Program-made: the position numbers and the translations under genes
Shown: positions 1 through 7,619 of the stretch, piece after piece
Layout of the letters: each line of letters starts with the position of its first letter
How positions within the stretch are numbered: the first letter of the stretch is position 1
Notes under the pieces: generated by a model
The model's database searches: none
What the model saw: the letters and a program-made list of their open reading frames with translations, nothing else
What the model was told of the DNA's origin: nothing
NCBI GenBank assembly: GCA_023265175.1
Contig: JAHFUI010000018.1
Span: forward strand, 1 to 43,772
DNA length: 43,772 nt
Origin: Acidobacteriota bacterium
GTDB lineage: Bacteria; Acidobacteriota; Vicinamibacteria; Vicinamibacterales; CAVVIG01
Reading direction: 5' to 3'

Positions 1-1
1 G

Positions 2-397
2 ATTCATTTCTGGGGCTCGTTCATCTGCATGAACACCGTGTTCATGCCGATGTTCATCCAGGGTCTCGGCGGGGTGAACCGCCGGATGTACGACGGCGGC
101 ATGCTCTACCAGCACAACGCGAGCCTGTTGAAGTGGAATGTGGTGATCGGGTTCGCCGTGTGGGGCCTCAGTCTCTTCCAGATTCCCTTCATCATCAATT
201 TCTTCGCCAGTATCAAGTGGGGCACCGTCGTCGATCGCAATCCGTGGGAAGCGACGACGCTGGAGTGGTTGGCACCGTCGCCTCCAGGCCACGGCAACTT
301 CCTGACCGAGCCGATCGTCTATCGCGGGCCGTACGAGTACAGCGTGCCAGGCGCTGCCAGGGACTTCACGCCGCAGTTCGAGCCGGAAAGGGCTTAG
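2..397 (+). CDS. ctaD: Cytochrome c oxidase subunit I, C-terminal part (5' end outside window)
   Basis: This is the last 131 residues of the haem-copper oxidase catalytic subunit, read in the frame that is open from base 2. Two hydrophobic segments are visible: the first starts at the window edge and includes FMPMFIQGLGG, the second includes VWGLSLFQIPFIINFF. They correspond to the last two helices of COX1, joined by the family-typical stretch ending NRRMYDGG. The haem and CuB ligands lie upstream and cannot be checked. A soluble tail of about 60 residues follows. The gene is followed on the same strand by subunits III, IV and II, so it heads a terminal-oxidase operon of aerobic respiration in the inner membrane. 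The identification is firm; only completeness is lacking. Confidence 0.93.
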   Translation: MHFWGSFICMNTVFMPMFIQGLGGVNRRMYDGGMLYQHNASLLKWNVVIGFAVWGLSLFQIPFIINFFASIKWGTVVDRNPWEATTLEWLAPSPPGHGNFLTEPIVYRGPYEYSVPGAARDFTPQFEPERA

Positions 398-408
398 CGG
401 AGACTCAT

Positions 409-474
409 GAACCACAAAGAGCACGAAGTTCATAAAGAAAAATGGCTTTGTGTTCTTGGTGATCTTTGTGGTTC
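409..474. repeat. Hairpin repeat, CACAAAGA/CACGAAGT unit
   Basis: The left arm (409-437) begins GAACCACAAAGAGCACGAAG and the right arm (446-474) ends CTTTGTGGTTC, giving an imperfect inverted repeat around a short A-rich loop. The arms are built from a repeated unit of about 8-10 bases. It fills the gap between subunits I and III and is richer in A+T than the genes. Related CACGAAG hairpins occur at 11989-12053 and 23622-23682. Confidence 0.8.
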
Positions 475-486
475 CGTAACTCACAC

Positions 487-1071
487 ATGAACATCCCCTA
501 TACCGTAGAAGAGCGACCCGATACCGGGTTGGCGAACGGGAAGCTCGGGATCTGGCTGTTTCTCGCATCCGAAGTGATGTTGTTCGGCGCGCTGTTCTCG
601 GCCTACATCATCCTGCGCGTCGGCGCGCTCGAATGGCCGCACGGCGAGCTGAGCATCAAGCTCGGCGCGATCAACACCGTCATCCTCATCTCCTCGTCGG
701 TGACGATGGTGATGGCGTGGGCGTCGCTGAAGATGAACGAGTGGGGCAAGCACCGCCTCTATCTGACCCTCACGTTCGTGCTGGCACTCGTCTTCTTGAT
801 CAACAAGTACTTCGAGTATTCAGCCCACCTCGCGGGGGGCGAGGGCCCCTCGCACAGTACGTTTCTGGCGATCTACTTCACGCTCACCGGCCTGCACGGG
901 CTGCACATCGTCGGCGGGATGATCGTGATGGGGTACTTCCTGGGGCCCGGCTCGAAGATGTGGAAGACGAGCCCGGAACAGTTCGCGAACAGGATCGAGT
1001 ACACCGGGTTGTACTGGCACTTCGTGGACCTCGTGTGGATCTTCCTGTTCCCGGTGTTGTATCTGTTATAG
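487..1071 (+). CDS. ctaE: Cytochrome c oxidase subunit III
   Basis: A 194-residue integral membrane protein of the COX3 family, which stabilises the oxidase core and lines the oxygen path. Several hydrophobic helices are visible. Family landmarks are WLFLASEVMLFG near residues 20-31, the GLHGLHIVGG stretch, and the C-terminal YWHFVDLVWIFLFPVLYL. The ATG at 487 was chosen because it gives the usual N-terminus; the longer frame from a TTG at 466 would be encoded by the hairpin repeat. It lies between subunits I and IV in the operon. The length is typical of the short bacterial form. Confidence 0.95.
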   Translation: MNIPYTVEERPDTGLANGKLGIWLFLASEVMLFGALFSAYIILRVGALEWPHGELSIKLGAINTVILISSSVTMVMAWASLKMNEWGKHRLYLTLTFVLALVFLINKYFEYSAHLAGGEGPSHSTFLAIYFTLTGLHGLHIVGGMIVMGYFLGPGSKMWKTSPEQFANRIEYTGLYWHFVDLVWIFLFPVLYLL

Positions 1072-1177
1072 GGCGGGGTTGAAGCCCCGCCCCTACGCGA
1101 CCGATGTAGGGACCGGTCGCGATTCGGGTAGGGACCGGCGGCAATTCGATGTAGGGACCGGTCTTTAGGACCGGTTC
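1071..1177. repeat. REP-like palindromes and GTAGGGACCGG direct repeats
   Basis: Immediately after the subunit III stop codon is a palindrome, GGGCGGGG-TTGAAG-CCCCGCCC (1071-1092), followed by CTACG. Three direct copies of GTAGGGACCGG follow at 1106, 1128 and 1151, spaced 22-23 bases apart. The last copy runs into a second stem-loop whose loop is TTTA (GGACCGGTC-TTTA-GGACCGG). The architecture matches the REP-like elements at 25463, 28981 and 35064, although the stem sequences differ. No gene lies in this stretch. Confidence 0.75.
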
Positions 1178-1188
1178 GGAGACAAGGC

Positions 1189-1530
1189 ATGCACCCCGAT
1201 CCGGCTGAAGTCAAGAAGACCGTGCGCCGGTATTTCATGATCGGCGCGGCGCTGCTGGTGTTCACCGGCGTTACTGTGGCGGCCAACCAGTTCCACTTCG
1301 TCGTCCCCGTGGCGATCACCGTGGCGCTGATCATCGCCGTGATGAAGGGCTCGATGGTCGCCGCCGTGTTCATGCACCTCAGCCACGAAAGACGGTGGAT
1401 CTACGGTGCGCTGCTGCTGACGGTCGTCTTGTTCATCGCGCTGATGTTCATGCCGCTGCTGACGATGCTGGAGCATATCGGCACTCCGCTGGACGCTCTG
1501 CGCGCGGCCGGCGGGCACGCGGGACGCTGA
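1189..1530 (+). CDS. Cytochrome c oxidase subunit IV family protein
   Basis: A 113-residue membrane protein of the small prokaryotic COX4 family. Three hydrophobic helices are visible at roughly residues 15-35, 42-62 and 76-98. The family-like segment KGSMVAAVFMHLSHE lies between the second and third helices. Its exact role in the oxidase is not established; it is thought to support assembly or stability of the complex. The ATG at 1189 follows the REP-like cluster. The gene lies in the oxidase operon, separated by a single base from the next small membrane gene, so the two are probably co-translated. Confidence 0.85.
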   Translation: MHPDPAEVKKTVRRYFMIGAALLVFTGVTVAANQFHFVVPVAITVALIIAVMKGSMVAAVFMHLSHERRWIYGALLLTVVLFIALMFMPLLTMLEHIGTPLDALRAAGGHAGR

Positions 1531-1531
1531 C

Positions 1532-1729
1532 ATGTCGTTGAGGGCGTTTCACCTGCTGTTCATCGCGTTGTCGGTCATGCTGGCGGCGTTCTGCGCCGCC
1601 TGGGCGATGGACCAGTACCGCGTCGATCATCGGGGGCTGTTGATCGTGGGTGCCGTCGGCTCGCTTATCGCCGCGTGTGGTTTGGCGGTGTACGGCACGA
1701 TGTTCCAGCGGAAGACGCGGAATTTGTAG
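1532..1729 (+). CDS. Small two-helix membrane protein of the oxidase operon
   Basis: A 65-residue protein with two hydrophobic helices (about residues 7-25 and 36-55) separated by a short charged loop (DQYRVDHRG) and ending in a basic tail (QRKTRNL). I do not recognise a named family. Its start lies one base after the subunit IV stop, and it is followed by another small membrane gene and subunit II, so translational coupling and a role in the oxidase or its assembly are plausible. That role is inferred from position only. Confidence 0.65.
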   Translation: MSLRAFHLLFIALSVMLAAFCAAWAMDQYRVDHRGLLIVGAVGSLIAACGLAVYGTMFQRKTRNL

Positions 1730-1759
1730 CCCGAGGGCACAGAGGTCGCAGAGGTCATT

Positions 1760-2047
1760 ATGCGCAAGGGATTGTTCACGGCACTGCTCGCCGGCGCGCC
1801 GCGCGCGGCGCTCGCGTGTCCCGTCTGCTTCGGTCAGAGCGACTCGCCGATGGCGTGGAGCGTGAACATGGGGATCTTCACGATGCTCGTGGTCATTGGC
1901 GGCGTCATGATCGGCTTCGCGAGCTTTTTCGTGCATCTCATGCGGCGGGCGCGCCTCGCGGAGCAGTCGCGTCCGGCGGAAATTGGTCCGGCTCACATTG
2001 GTCCGGCTGACGCCGGACCCCAGGTGCGGTACGGAGGAATGGCGTAA
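1760..2047 (+). CDS. Small membrane protein with CPVCFG motif, oxidase operon
   Basis: A 95-residue protein. A short N-terminal hydrophobic stretch is followed by ACPVCFGQSDSPM (about residues 19-31), containing a CxxC pair that could bind metal or haem or be redox active. A single strong transmembrane helix follows at about residues 37-60. The last 30 residues are low complexity with a repeated IGP motif, because two copies of GGTCCGGCT and a palindrome around 1989-2020 are translated in frame. The stop codon overlaps the start of subunit II by one base (TAATG). A role in copper delivery or assembly is possible but unproven. Confidence 0.6.
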   Translation: MRKGLFTALLAGAPRAALACPVCFGQSDSPMAWSVNMGIFTMLVVIGGVMIGFASFFVHLMRRARLAEQSRPAEIGPAHIGPADAGPQVRYGGMA

Positions 2048-2832
2048 TGCTGAGCTATCTGGGGCTGCCGGCGGCGGCTTCGTCGCACGCCGGCGACATC
2101 GATCAGATCATTGCGCTGGTGCACTGGCTGATGCTCGTGCTGTTCGTCGGCTGGGGCGCGTTCTTCCTGTTCGTGCTCGTCCGATTCCGGCGCGGCGCCA
2201 ATCCGAAGGCGAGCTATGCGGGCGCGAAAGGGAAGTTCGCCAAGTCGGCCGAGATCGCGGTCGTGATCGTGGAAGGCACGCTGCTCTTGTTCTACGCCAT
2301 TCCGGCGTGGGCGACGCGCGTGCGGCAGTTCCCGGCGGAAACCGAATCCACGGTCGTGCGCGTGGTCGGCGAGCAGTTCGCCTGGAACGTGCACTATGCC
2401 GGACCGGACGGCAAATTCGGCCGCACTGACGTGAAGCTCGTGTCCGCCGACAATCCGCTCGGCCTCGATCGGACGGATCCAAACGCCAAGGACGACATCA
2501 GCGCGCCCAATCAGTTGCACGTGCCGGTCGATCGTCCGGTGCTCGTGCAACTCTCGAGCAAGGACGTGATCCACAGCTTCGGTCTCTACGAGATGCGCGT
2601 GAAACAAGACGCGATCCCGGGCATGCAGATTCCCGTCTGGTTCATCCCGACGGTGACAACCGCGCAAATGCGGCAGCAGCTGGGCAAGCCGGATTTCGAC
2701 TACGAGATCACCTGCTCGCAGCTGTGCGGGTTGGGCCACTACCGCATGCGTGGCTTCCTGACCGTGGACAGCGCCGCGGATTTCGACAAGTGGGTCGCCG
2801 ATCAGGAAAAGGATCTCAAGAGCGGTAATTAG
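2047..2832 (+). CDS. ctaC: Cytochrome c oxidase subunit II
   Basis: A 261-residue protein carrying the binuclear CuA centre, which takes electrons from cytochrome c. Two transmembrane helices (about residues 22-45 and 66-85) anchor a periplasmic cupredoxin domain. The CuA ligands are visible: His in KDVIHSFGL, then CSQLCGLGHYRM with cysteines near 223 and 227, His near 231 and Met near 234. The aromatic electron-entry motif is EQFAWNVHY. No fused cytochrome c domain follows, so this is an aa3-type rather than caa3-type subunit. Its place after subunits I, III and IV is unusual, since subunit II most often comes first. Confidence 0.96.
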   Translation: MLSYLGLPAAASSHAGDIDQIIALVHWLMLVLFVGWGAFFLFVLVRFRRGANPKASYAGAKGKFAKSAEIAVVIVEGTLLLFYAIPAWATRVRQFPAETESTVVRVVGEQFAWNVHYAGPDGKFGRTDVKLVSADNPLGLDRTDPNAKDDISAPNQLHVPVDRPVLVQLSSKDVIHSFGLYEMRVKQDAIPGMQIPVWFIPTVTTAQMRQQLGKPDFDYEITCSQLCGLGHYRMRGFLTVDSAADFDKWVADQEKDLKSGN

Positions 2833-2918
2833 AAATGCACAATGCGCAATGCACAATGCACAATGCACAATGCGCGGCGCGCATGTGACGCCGGCAATTC
2901 GCATTTAGCATTGTGCAC
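2833..2918. repeat. Hairpin repeat, AATGCAC unit, left part (split by insertion)
   Basis: Tandem copies of AATGCACAATGC start right after the subunit II stop codon. The complementary arm begins at about 2895 (ATTCGCATTTAGCATTGTGC) and breaks off at 2918. It resumes at 3197 with ATTGTGCACTTAGCATTCG. The two halves are separated by a 278-bp element, described next. Joining 2918 to 3206 restores a continuous arm. Confidence 0.7.
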
Positions 2919-3196
2919 CACTCTTTGTCCAAATTAGCTCTTGAGGATTCGCAACTTGGACAGCATCTCGCTCGTGCTCGCGCCCCAGGCGGCGGCGCGA
3001 ACCCTCCGGAAGCCCGCAGAATCGGCCTTCTCAGCGGAAATCGGCTCTGCGACGGCCGGTGGCCGTCCGGCCGCCAATTTGGACAGCATCTGCGAGCACC
3101 GGGAGGTGTCATTTTCGTTCGAGCGCGATCGTCTAGCGTTTTCAACGACTTAACCCGTCCAAGTTACGAATCCGCGCGCTAATTTGGACAGCAGTG
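2919..3196. mobile_element. MITE-like non-autonomous insertion element, 278 bp, with 9-bp target duplication
   Basis: The left end reads CACTCTTTGTCCAAATTAGC. The right end, read on the opposite strand, is CACTGCTGTCCAAATTAGCG, so the termini are imperfect inverted repeats. The match continues inward: GGATTCGCAACTTGGAC at 2945-2961 pairs with GTCCAAGTTACGAATCC at 3157-3173. Internal direct copies of TTGGACAGCATC lie at 2956 and 3079. The element is flanked on both sides by ATTGTGCAC (2910-2918 and 3197-3205), a perfect 9-bp direct repeat. No credible coding sequence or transposase is present. The repeated TTGGACAGC motif near both ends recalls the multiple terminal repeats of IS21-type elements, but the family is not established. 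Confidence 0.72.
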
Positions 3197-3252
3197 ATTG
3201 TGCACTTAGCATTCGTCAGGTCAATCGATCTCGTTACCCCCTCGAACCCGCC

Positions 3253-4308
3253 GTGATCCGCCGCATCAAGACGATCGACGCGCATGCGGGTGGCGGGCCG
3301 CTTCGCCTGATCATCGATGGGTTTCCGGCGCCCCAGGGGCGCACGATGCTCGACAAGTGCGAGTGGGCGGCCAAGAGGCAGGATCCTCTTCGCCGCGCGT
3401 TGATGCTCGAGCCTCGCGGGCATGCCGACATGTACGGCGCGCTCCTGACCGAACCGGTGTTTCCGGGATCCCACGCCGGCGTGCTGTTCATGCACAACGA
3501 CGGCTACAGCACGATGTGCGGCCGCGGGATCATCGCGGTGACCACGATCGCGCTCGAACGCGGCCTGCTCATGCCTGGCGGCGATGGTCGAACGATTGTG
3601 TATGACTCGCCGGCGGGCACGGTTCGGGCCCGTGCCATTCTCCGGCCGCGTAAGGCCGGCCGATCGGATGGGTCAGGGAGGTCACGCGGGCCGGAACTTT
3701 CAGAAGAGATGTGCGTCGAGCGCGTGGCGTTCGTCAACGTGCCCTCCTTCGTGCTGCACGCTGGACTCGTGGTGAAGCTGGGCACCAGGCAGGTGCGAGC
3801 CGACGTCGCATTTGGCGGCGCGTTCTACGCCATCGTCGACAGCGAGGCGGTCGGTCTGCCCCTCGACGCGGCGCACGTTCCCGAGCTCCGCCGCGTGGGA
3901 ATGGACGTCAAGCGCGCGATCGACGCGGCGCGGGCGATTGCGCATCCGCTCGAGCCAGCGTTACGCGGAATCTACGGCACGATCTTTACCGGACCGCCGA
4001 CCGATCCGCGGGCCGATTTGAGAAACGTGACGATCTTCGCCGACGCCCAGGTCGATCGCTCGCCGTGCGGCACCGGCACCGCGGCCGTCATGGCGGTGAT
4101 CGACGCGATGGGCCTGCTCGTCGACGGCAAAGCGTTCGTCCACGAGAGCATCGTCGGCACGCTGTTCAATGGCAGCGTGACGGGACGGACCGAGGTCGGT
4201 GACCTTCAGGCGATCGTTCCGGAAATGGAAGGGTCGGCGTGGATCACCGGCGAGCACACGTTTCTGATCGACGAAGACGACCCCTTCAAGGAGGGATTCA
4301 GGATCTGA
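3253..4308 (+). CDS. Proline racemase / hydroxyproline 2-epimerase family protein
   Basis: A 351-residue cytosolic enzyme of the proline racemase fold, which inverts the alpha carbon of proline or hydroxyproline using two cysteines. Both are visible: Cys89 in TMCGRGIIAV and Cys272 in RSPCGTGTAA. The second Cys argues against the trans-3-hydroxyproline dehydratase subgroup, which has Thr there. The first motif has Arg where racemases usually have His (MCGHG), so substrate is uncertain; 4-hydroxyproline epimerisation is one option. Residues 131-150 form a basic, Gly/Ser-rich stretch encoded by repeat-like DNA. The GTG at 3253 gives the family N-terminus; the frame is open upstream into the repeat region. 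It converges on the gamma-glutamyltransferase gene. Confidence 0.85.
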   Translation: MIRRIKTIDAHAGGGPLRLIIDGFPAPQGRTMLDKCEWAAKRQDPLRRALMLEPRGHADMYGALLTEPVFPGSHAGVLFMHNDGYSTMCGRGIIAVTTIALERGLLMPGGDGRTIVYDSPAGTVRARAILRPRKAGRSDGSGRSRGPELSEEMCVERVAFVNVPSFVLHAGLVVKLGTRQVRADVAFGGAFYAIVDSEAVGLPLDAAHVPELRRVGMDVKRAIDAARAIAHPLEPALRGIYGTIFTGPPTDPRADLRNVTIFADAQVDRSPCGTGTAAVMAVIDAMGLLVDGKAFVHESIVGTLFNGSVTGRTEVGDLQAIVPEMEGSAWITGEHTFLIDEDDPFKEGFRI

Positions 4309-4314
4309 TGCGGT

Positions 4315-4367
4315 AATGCACAATGCACAATGTCAAATGTCGAGTTCTCATTTTGCATTTTGCATTC
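4315..4367. repeat. Hairpin repeat, AATGCAC unit, between convergent genes
   Basis: AATGCACAATGCACAATG on the left faces CATTTTGCATTTTGCATT on the right. It lies between two genes that converge (racemase family and gamma-glutamyltransferase), where a bidirectional transcription terminator would be expected. That function is inference. Confidence 0.75.
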
Positions 4368-4380
4368 CGTGCGGTGAGCG

Positions 4381-6126
4381 TCAGTACCCGATCGCCAACC
4401 CGTCCTTGCGCGGATCTGATCCGCCCATGAGCATACCGGTGCGCGGATCGATCAGGATGCCTTGAAAGCCGCCGAACGCGCCGAGGGTTTCCGACACGTG
4501 GTGACCGCGCCGGGTCAGGCCGGCGCGGGCCGATTGAGACACGGCACTTTCGACCAGAAGGCCGTCGTTGCCGTGATGGACGCGCGCGGCCTCGCCCGCC
4601 TCCTGAATGTTCATCCCGAAGTCGATGAGATTCACCAGTACCTGCGCGTGTCCCTGCGCCTGGTGATCGCCCCCCATGACCCCGAACGACACCCACGGCT
4701 GGCCGTCTTTCATCACGAACGCCGGTACGAGCGTGTGCAGCGGCCGCTTGTGCGGTGCGATGCGATCGGGATGTCCTGGCGCGAGCGTGAACAGCGCTCC
4801 CCGGTTGTGCAGGGCGATTCCGGTGTCGCCGGCGACGATACCGGATCCGAACTCGGAGAAGAGCGACTGGATGAGCGAGACGATGTTGCCGTTGCCGTCG
4901 GCGACCGTCATGTAGATGGTGTCGCCGTGATCGCGGCCTGTGAGATTGGCGGCCCGCTCGTCGGAGCTCGTGCCAGACGCCACGCGTGTCATCGTCGCGG
5001 GACCATATCGAAGCGCCGCGCGCGCGGGATTGATCTCTTTGCGCCGCCCGGCCGCGTACTCCTTGGAGATGAGCGTCTTGAGCACGGCGGGCGGGACGAA
5101 ATCCGGGTCCGCGAGATACGCCGCGCGGTCGGCGAATGCGATGCGTTTGGCCTCGACGAACAGATGCAGGTAGTCCGCCGAGTTGTGGCCGAGCGATTTG
5201 ACGTCGAACCCTTCGAGGATGTTCAGCATCTCCAGCGCCACGAACCCCTGCGTGTTCGGCGGCAACTCAAAGACGTCGTAGCCGCGGTAGGTGGTCGAGA
5301 TCGGCTCGACCCAGTCGGATGTGTGTCCGCTGAAGTCGCGGGCATCGAGCAGACCGTCGCGCGTCTTCATGTCGGCGACAATCGCCGCGGCGATCGGCCC
5401 CTTGTAGAACGCGTCCCGTCCGCCGGACGCGATTTGCTGCAGCGTCGCGGCGAGGTTCGGGTTGGCGAAGATCTCGCCGGGTCGCGGCGCGTGACCCTGT
5501 GGCAGGAAGGTCCGCCTCGCGGCGGGATCGGCGGCGAGCTTGCTCGCGGCCGCTTCCCACTGGCCGCTGATGATTTCCGACACCGCGTAGCCATTGCTGG
5601 CGTAGTCGATGGCCGGCGCAAGCAGGCGGGACAACGGCATCGTGCCGTACTCAGACCGGAGCGCCTCCCAGCCGTCGACGACTCCGGGAACCGTGACGGA
5701 GTACACACCGCTGCTGGGAATGGCCGCCAGCTTGCGCGCCGCAAACGCATCCGGCGTTGCCGCGTACGCCGACCGGCCGCTTGCATTCAGGCCGCGCAGG
5801 GTCTTCGTCTTCGCGTCGTACACGATCGCGAACAAATCGCCGCCGATGCCGGTCATCGTTGGCTCGACGACCGCGAGCACTGAAGCAGCCGCGATGGCCG
5901 CGTCGATCGCGTTGCCGCCCTCCTGCAGGATTTTCAGGCCGGCCGCTGACGCGAGCGGCTGGCTGGTCGCAACCATGCCGTGACGCGCCATCACGACCGA
6001 TCGCGTCGAGTGCGGGTTGGCTGCCGGGCGATCGCCAGGGAGCGGACGTGAAGTGCCCGCTTGTTGCGCTGATGACGCGTTCATGATGAGCGATGCTGCC
6101 AGCACGCCGAAGGCCAACGGTCTCAT
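4381..6126 (-). CDS. ggt: Gamma-glutamyltransferase
   Basis: A 581-residue exported N-terminal-nucleophile hydrolase that transfers or hydrolyses gamma-glutamyl groups, for example from glutathione. A signal peptide is visible at the N-terminus (MRPLAFGVLAASLIMNASSA, about 20 residues). The proenzyme cleaves itself before the catalytic Thr in HGDTIYMTV (about residue 403), giving large and small subunits. The family motif GGNAIDAAIAAA and the small-subunit glycine pair in FGVMGGDHQAQGH are present. An alternative ATG lies three codons upstream (6135). It follows cyaY closely on the same strand. Substrate preference (glutathione or another gamma-glutamyl compound) cannot be read from the sequence. 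Confidence 0.94.
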   Translation of the reverse strand: MRPLAFGVLAASLIMNASSAQQAGTSRPLPGDRPAANPHSTRSVVMARHGMVATSQPLASAAGLKILQEGGNAIDAAIAAASVLAVVEPTMTGIGGDLFAIVYDAKTKTLRGLNASGRSAYAATPDAFAARKLAAIPSSGVYSVTVPGVVDGWEALRSEYGTMPLSRLLAPAIDYASNGYAVSEIISGQWEAAASKLAADPAARRTFLPQGHAPRPGEIFANPNLAATLQQIASGGRDAFYKGPIAAAIVADMKTRDGLLDARDFSGHTSDWVEPISTTYRGYDVFELPPNTQGFVALEMLNILEGFDVKSLGHNSADYLHLFVEAKRIAFADRAAYLADPDFVPPAVLKTLISKEYAAGRRKEINPARAALRYGPATMTRVASGTSSDERAANLTGRDHGDTIYMTVADGNGNIVSLIQSLFSEFGSGIVAGDTGIALHNRGALFTLAPGHPDRIAPHKRPLHTLVPAFVMKDGQPWVSFGVMGGDHQAQGHAQVLVNLIDFGMNIQEAGEAARVHHGNDGLLVESAVSQSARAGLTRRGHHVSETLGAFGGFQGILIDPRTGMLMGGSDPRKDGLAIGY

Positions 6127-6143
6127 GACTCCCATACGGGTTG

Positions 6144-6464
6144 TCAGATGTGAAGATGAACGCGCGCCAGTCGCTCGAGCAACTGTGGCAGCGTCTCGGC
6201 GTCGAGCGCAAAGGCGCCGAGCTCCTGAGCCCACGAGAGTTTATAGCTCTTCGCCATCGCCGAGACCCAGATTTGGCGGACCGGCGCGTTGGGCGATACG
6301 ACGAACCGCGCGTCGGACGGCTCCTCGAAGAGGAGGTTCAGGACCCCATGCTGCATCTCGATCTCGAAGCCTTCCCGATCGGCGAGCGCCATGAGCGAGC
6401 GGCGCGCCTGCTCGAGGGCCTCGTCGCTCTTGATGCGGAATTCCTGTTCGGTCAGAGTCGCCAT
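6144..6464 (-). CDS. cyaY: Frataxin-like iron-binding protein CyaY
   Basis: A 106-residue protein of the frataxin/CyaY family, which binds iron and modulates iron-sulfur cluster assembly in the cytosol. An N-terminal acidic helix (LTEQEFRIKSDEALEQA) is followed by the beta-sheet core with GVLNLLFEE, FVVSPNAPVRQIWVSA and YKLSW, which match family positions. The ATG at 6464 starts at the usual distance before the first helix; the longer upstream frame has no family resemblance. It is read just before ggt on the same strand. An iron permease gene lies about 1.2 kb away, but no operon links them. Confidence 0.85.
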   Translation of the reverse strand: MATLTEQEFRIKSDEALEQARRSLMALADREGFEIEMQHGVLNLLFEEPSDARFVVSPNAPVRQIWVSAMAKSYKLSWAQELGAFALDAETLPQLLERLARVHLHI

Positions 6465-6525
6465 GCCGTCTATTAAACCTTTCCCGCCGGGCTCGCGTCT
6501 AACTGGTGGAAGGCAGGTGAGGGTC

Positions 6526-6612
6526 ATGTACGAATGGACATTTTCGGCGACCGCGGAATGGGTCGTCGGTATTCTGCTCGTCGTGGTGATCGTGGCAGCG
6601 CTGATCGCGTGA
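6526..6612 (+). CDS. Possible 28-residue single-helix membrane peptide
   Basis: A short frame, MYEWTFSATAEW followed by a run of Val, Ile, Leu and Ala, would give one transmembrane helix. A purine-rich, Shine-Dalgarno-like stretch (GGTGAGGG) precedes the ATG. It lies in the divergent gap between cyaY and the VWFA gene. No homology can be judged by eye at this length, and the call rests on the hydrophobicity and the ribosome-binding stretch alone. Confidence 0.35.
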   Translation: MYEWTFSATAEWVVGILLVVVIVAALIA

Positions 6613-6641
6613 CCCCCCCCGGGAGCAATAAGCAGCCGGTG

Positions 6642-7544
6642 TCACTTCGCGTTCGACAGCGTCTCGGGGTCGGCCACGTAGCTCCGGCGCGCCCGCGCCG
6701 TCATTCCCGGCTGCTTCATCCGTACGGTCAGCTTGTGCACGCGGCCGTCGAGCAGCGGCGGCGTGAAGCCGATCACGTACTGGCTGTGCAGCTCCTGCGC
6801 GACGCGCGTGAAGGTCGGCGCGAGATCGGCCGTTTTCTTCAACTCGAAATAGCCGCCGCCGGTCTCGTCGGCAATCTTCTTCAATCCGCTGTCCGGCTTG
6901 CTGCGCACCATCCGTTGACCGTCGAAATAATTGCTCTCGAGGCCGATGGCGTAGAGCATCACCTCGTCGGCGCGGGCGCGGTCCATCACGGTCCCCAGCC
7001 GCGCATGGCTTTGCGTGTCGTCGCCGTCGGTGAATACGAGCACGACGCGGCGCCCGGCATTGCCGCGTAGCTCGTCGAGGCTGAGCGATACGGCGTCCCA
7101 CAGCCGCGTCCCGTTGCCGTAATCGAGGTCCTTCGCCGCGCTCACGAGCTCGTCGCGATCGCTCGTGAAGCGCGAGCTGAGTGATATGTTGTCGGCGAAC
7201 GCGCCCACGCGCCCCTTGTCCGCTGGCAGCAGTCGGATCAGGAACTGTTCGGCCGCGCTCTTCAGCAGCGGAATCGACGCGGTCATGCTCCCGCTCGTGT
7301 CGAGCATGACGATGACGGTGATCGGCTGGATCTCGTCCTGGAAGAATACCAGCGGCTGCGCCTTGTCGTTGTCGAGGATCTCGAAGTCCTCTTTCACGAG
7401 GTTCGGCACGAGGCGGCCCTGGCCATCGGTCACGGTCGCGAACACCGAGACGACGCGAGTGGGCTGGCCCTTGAACGTTGGCTGTTGCGCCAGCACAACT
7501 CCGGCGAACAGGATCGAGCAGACAACGCCGCTTCGCAGGCTCAT
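6642..7544 (-). CDS. Secreted VWFA-related Acidobacterial domain protein
   Basis: A 300-residue protein with an N-terminal signal peptide (MSLRSGVVCSILFAGVVLAQ). A beta-sandwich-like segment follows (VVSVFATVTDGQGRLVPNL, then DFEILDNDKAQPL), and then a von Willebrand factor A domain. The metal-ion-dependent adhesion site is intact: DTSGSM at residues 82-87, and the later VFTDGDD. This arrangement matches the VWFA-related Acidobacterial domain family, which is abundant in that phylum and is the best taxonomic marker here. The ATG at 7544 is preferred over one ten codons upstream because it starts the signal peptide directly. A ligand-binding role in the periplasm or at the surface is likely; the partner is unknown. 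Confidence 0.88.
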   Translation of the reverse strand: MSLRSGVVCSILFAGVVLAQQPTFKGQPTRVVSVFATVTDGQGRLVPNLVKEDFEILDNDKAQPLVFFQDEIQPITVIVMLDTSGSMTASIPLLKSAAEQFLIRLLPADKGRVGAFADNISLSSRFTSDRDELVSAAKDLDYGNGTRLWDAVSLSLDELRGNAGRRVVLVFTDGDDTQSHARLGTVMDRARADEVMLYAIGLESNYFDGQRMVRSKPDSGLKKIADETGGGYFELKKTADLAPTFTRVAQELHSQYVIGFTPPLLDGRVHKLTVRMKQPGMTARARRSYVADPETLSNAK

Positions 7545-7619
7545 AACCTCAAGCTTTGCACAAGAATCAATCACCGACTTGACTATCGGATATCCCTGAG
7601 TACACTGGGGATTACATCC

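Noticed and set aside
2913-3182. Short open frames inside the 278-bp element
   Set aside because: They lack any start signal or domain, overlap in several phases and do not resemble a transposase.
4462-5883. Long open frame on the plus strand opposite gamma-glutamyltransferase
   Set aside because: It is rich in Arg and Asp with no family motif and is the antisense shadow of a well-supported gene; such frames are common at this GC content.
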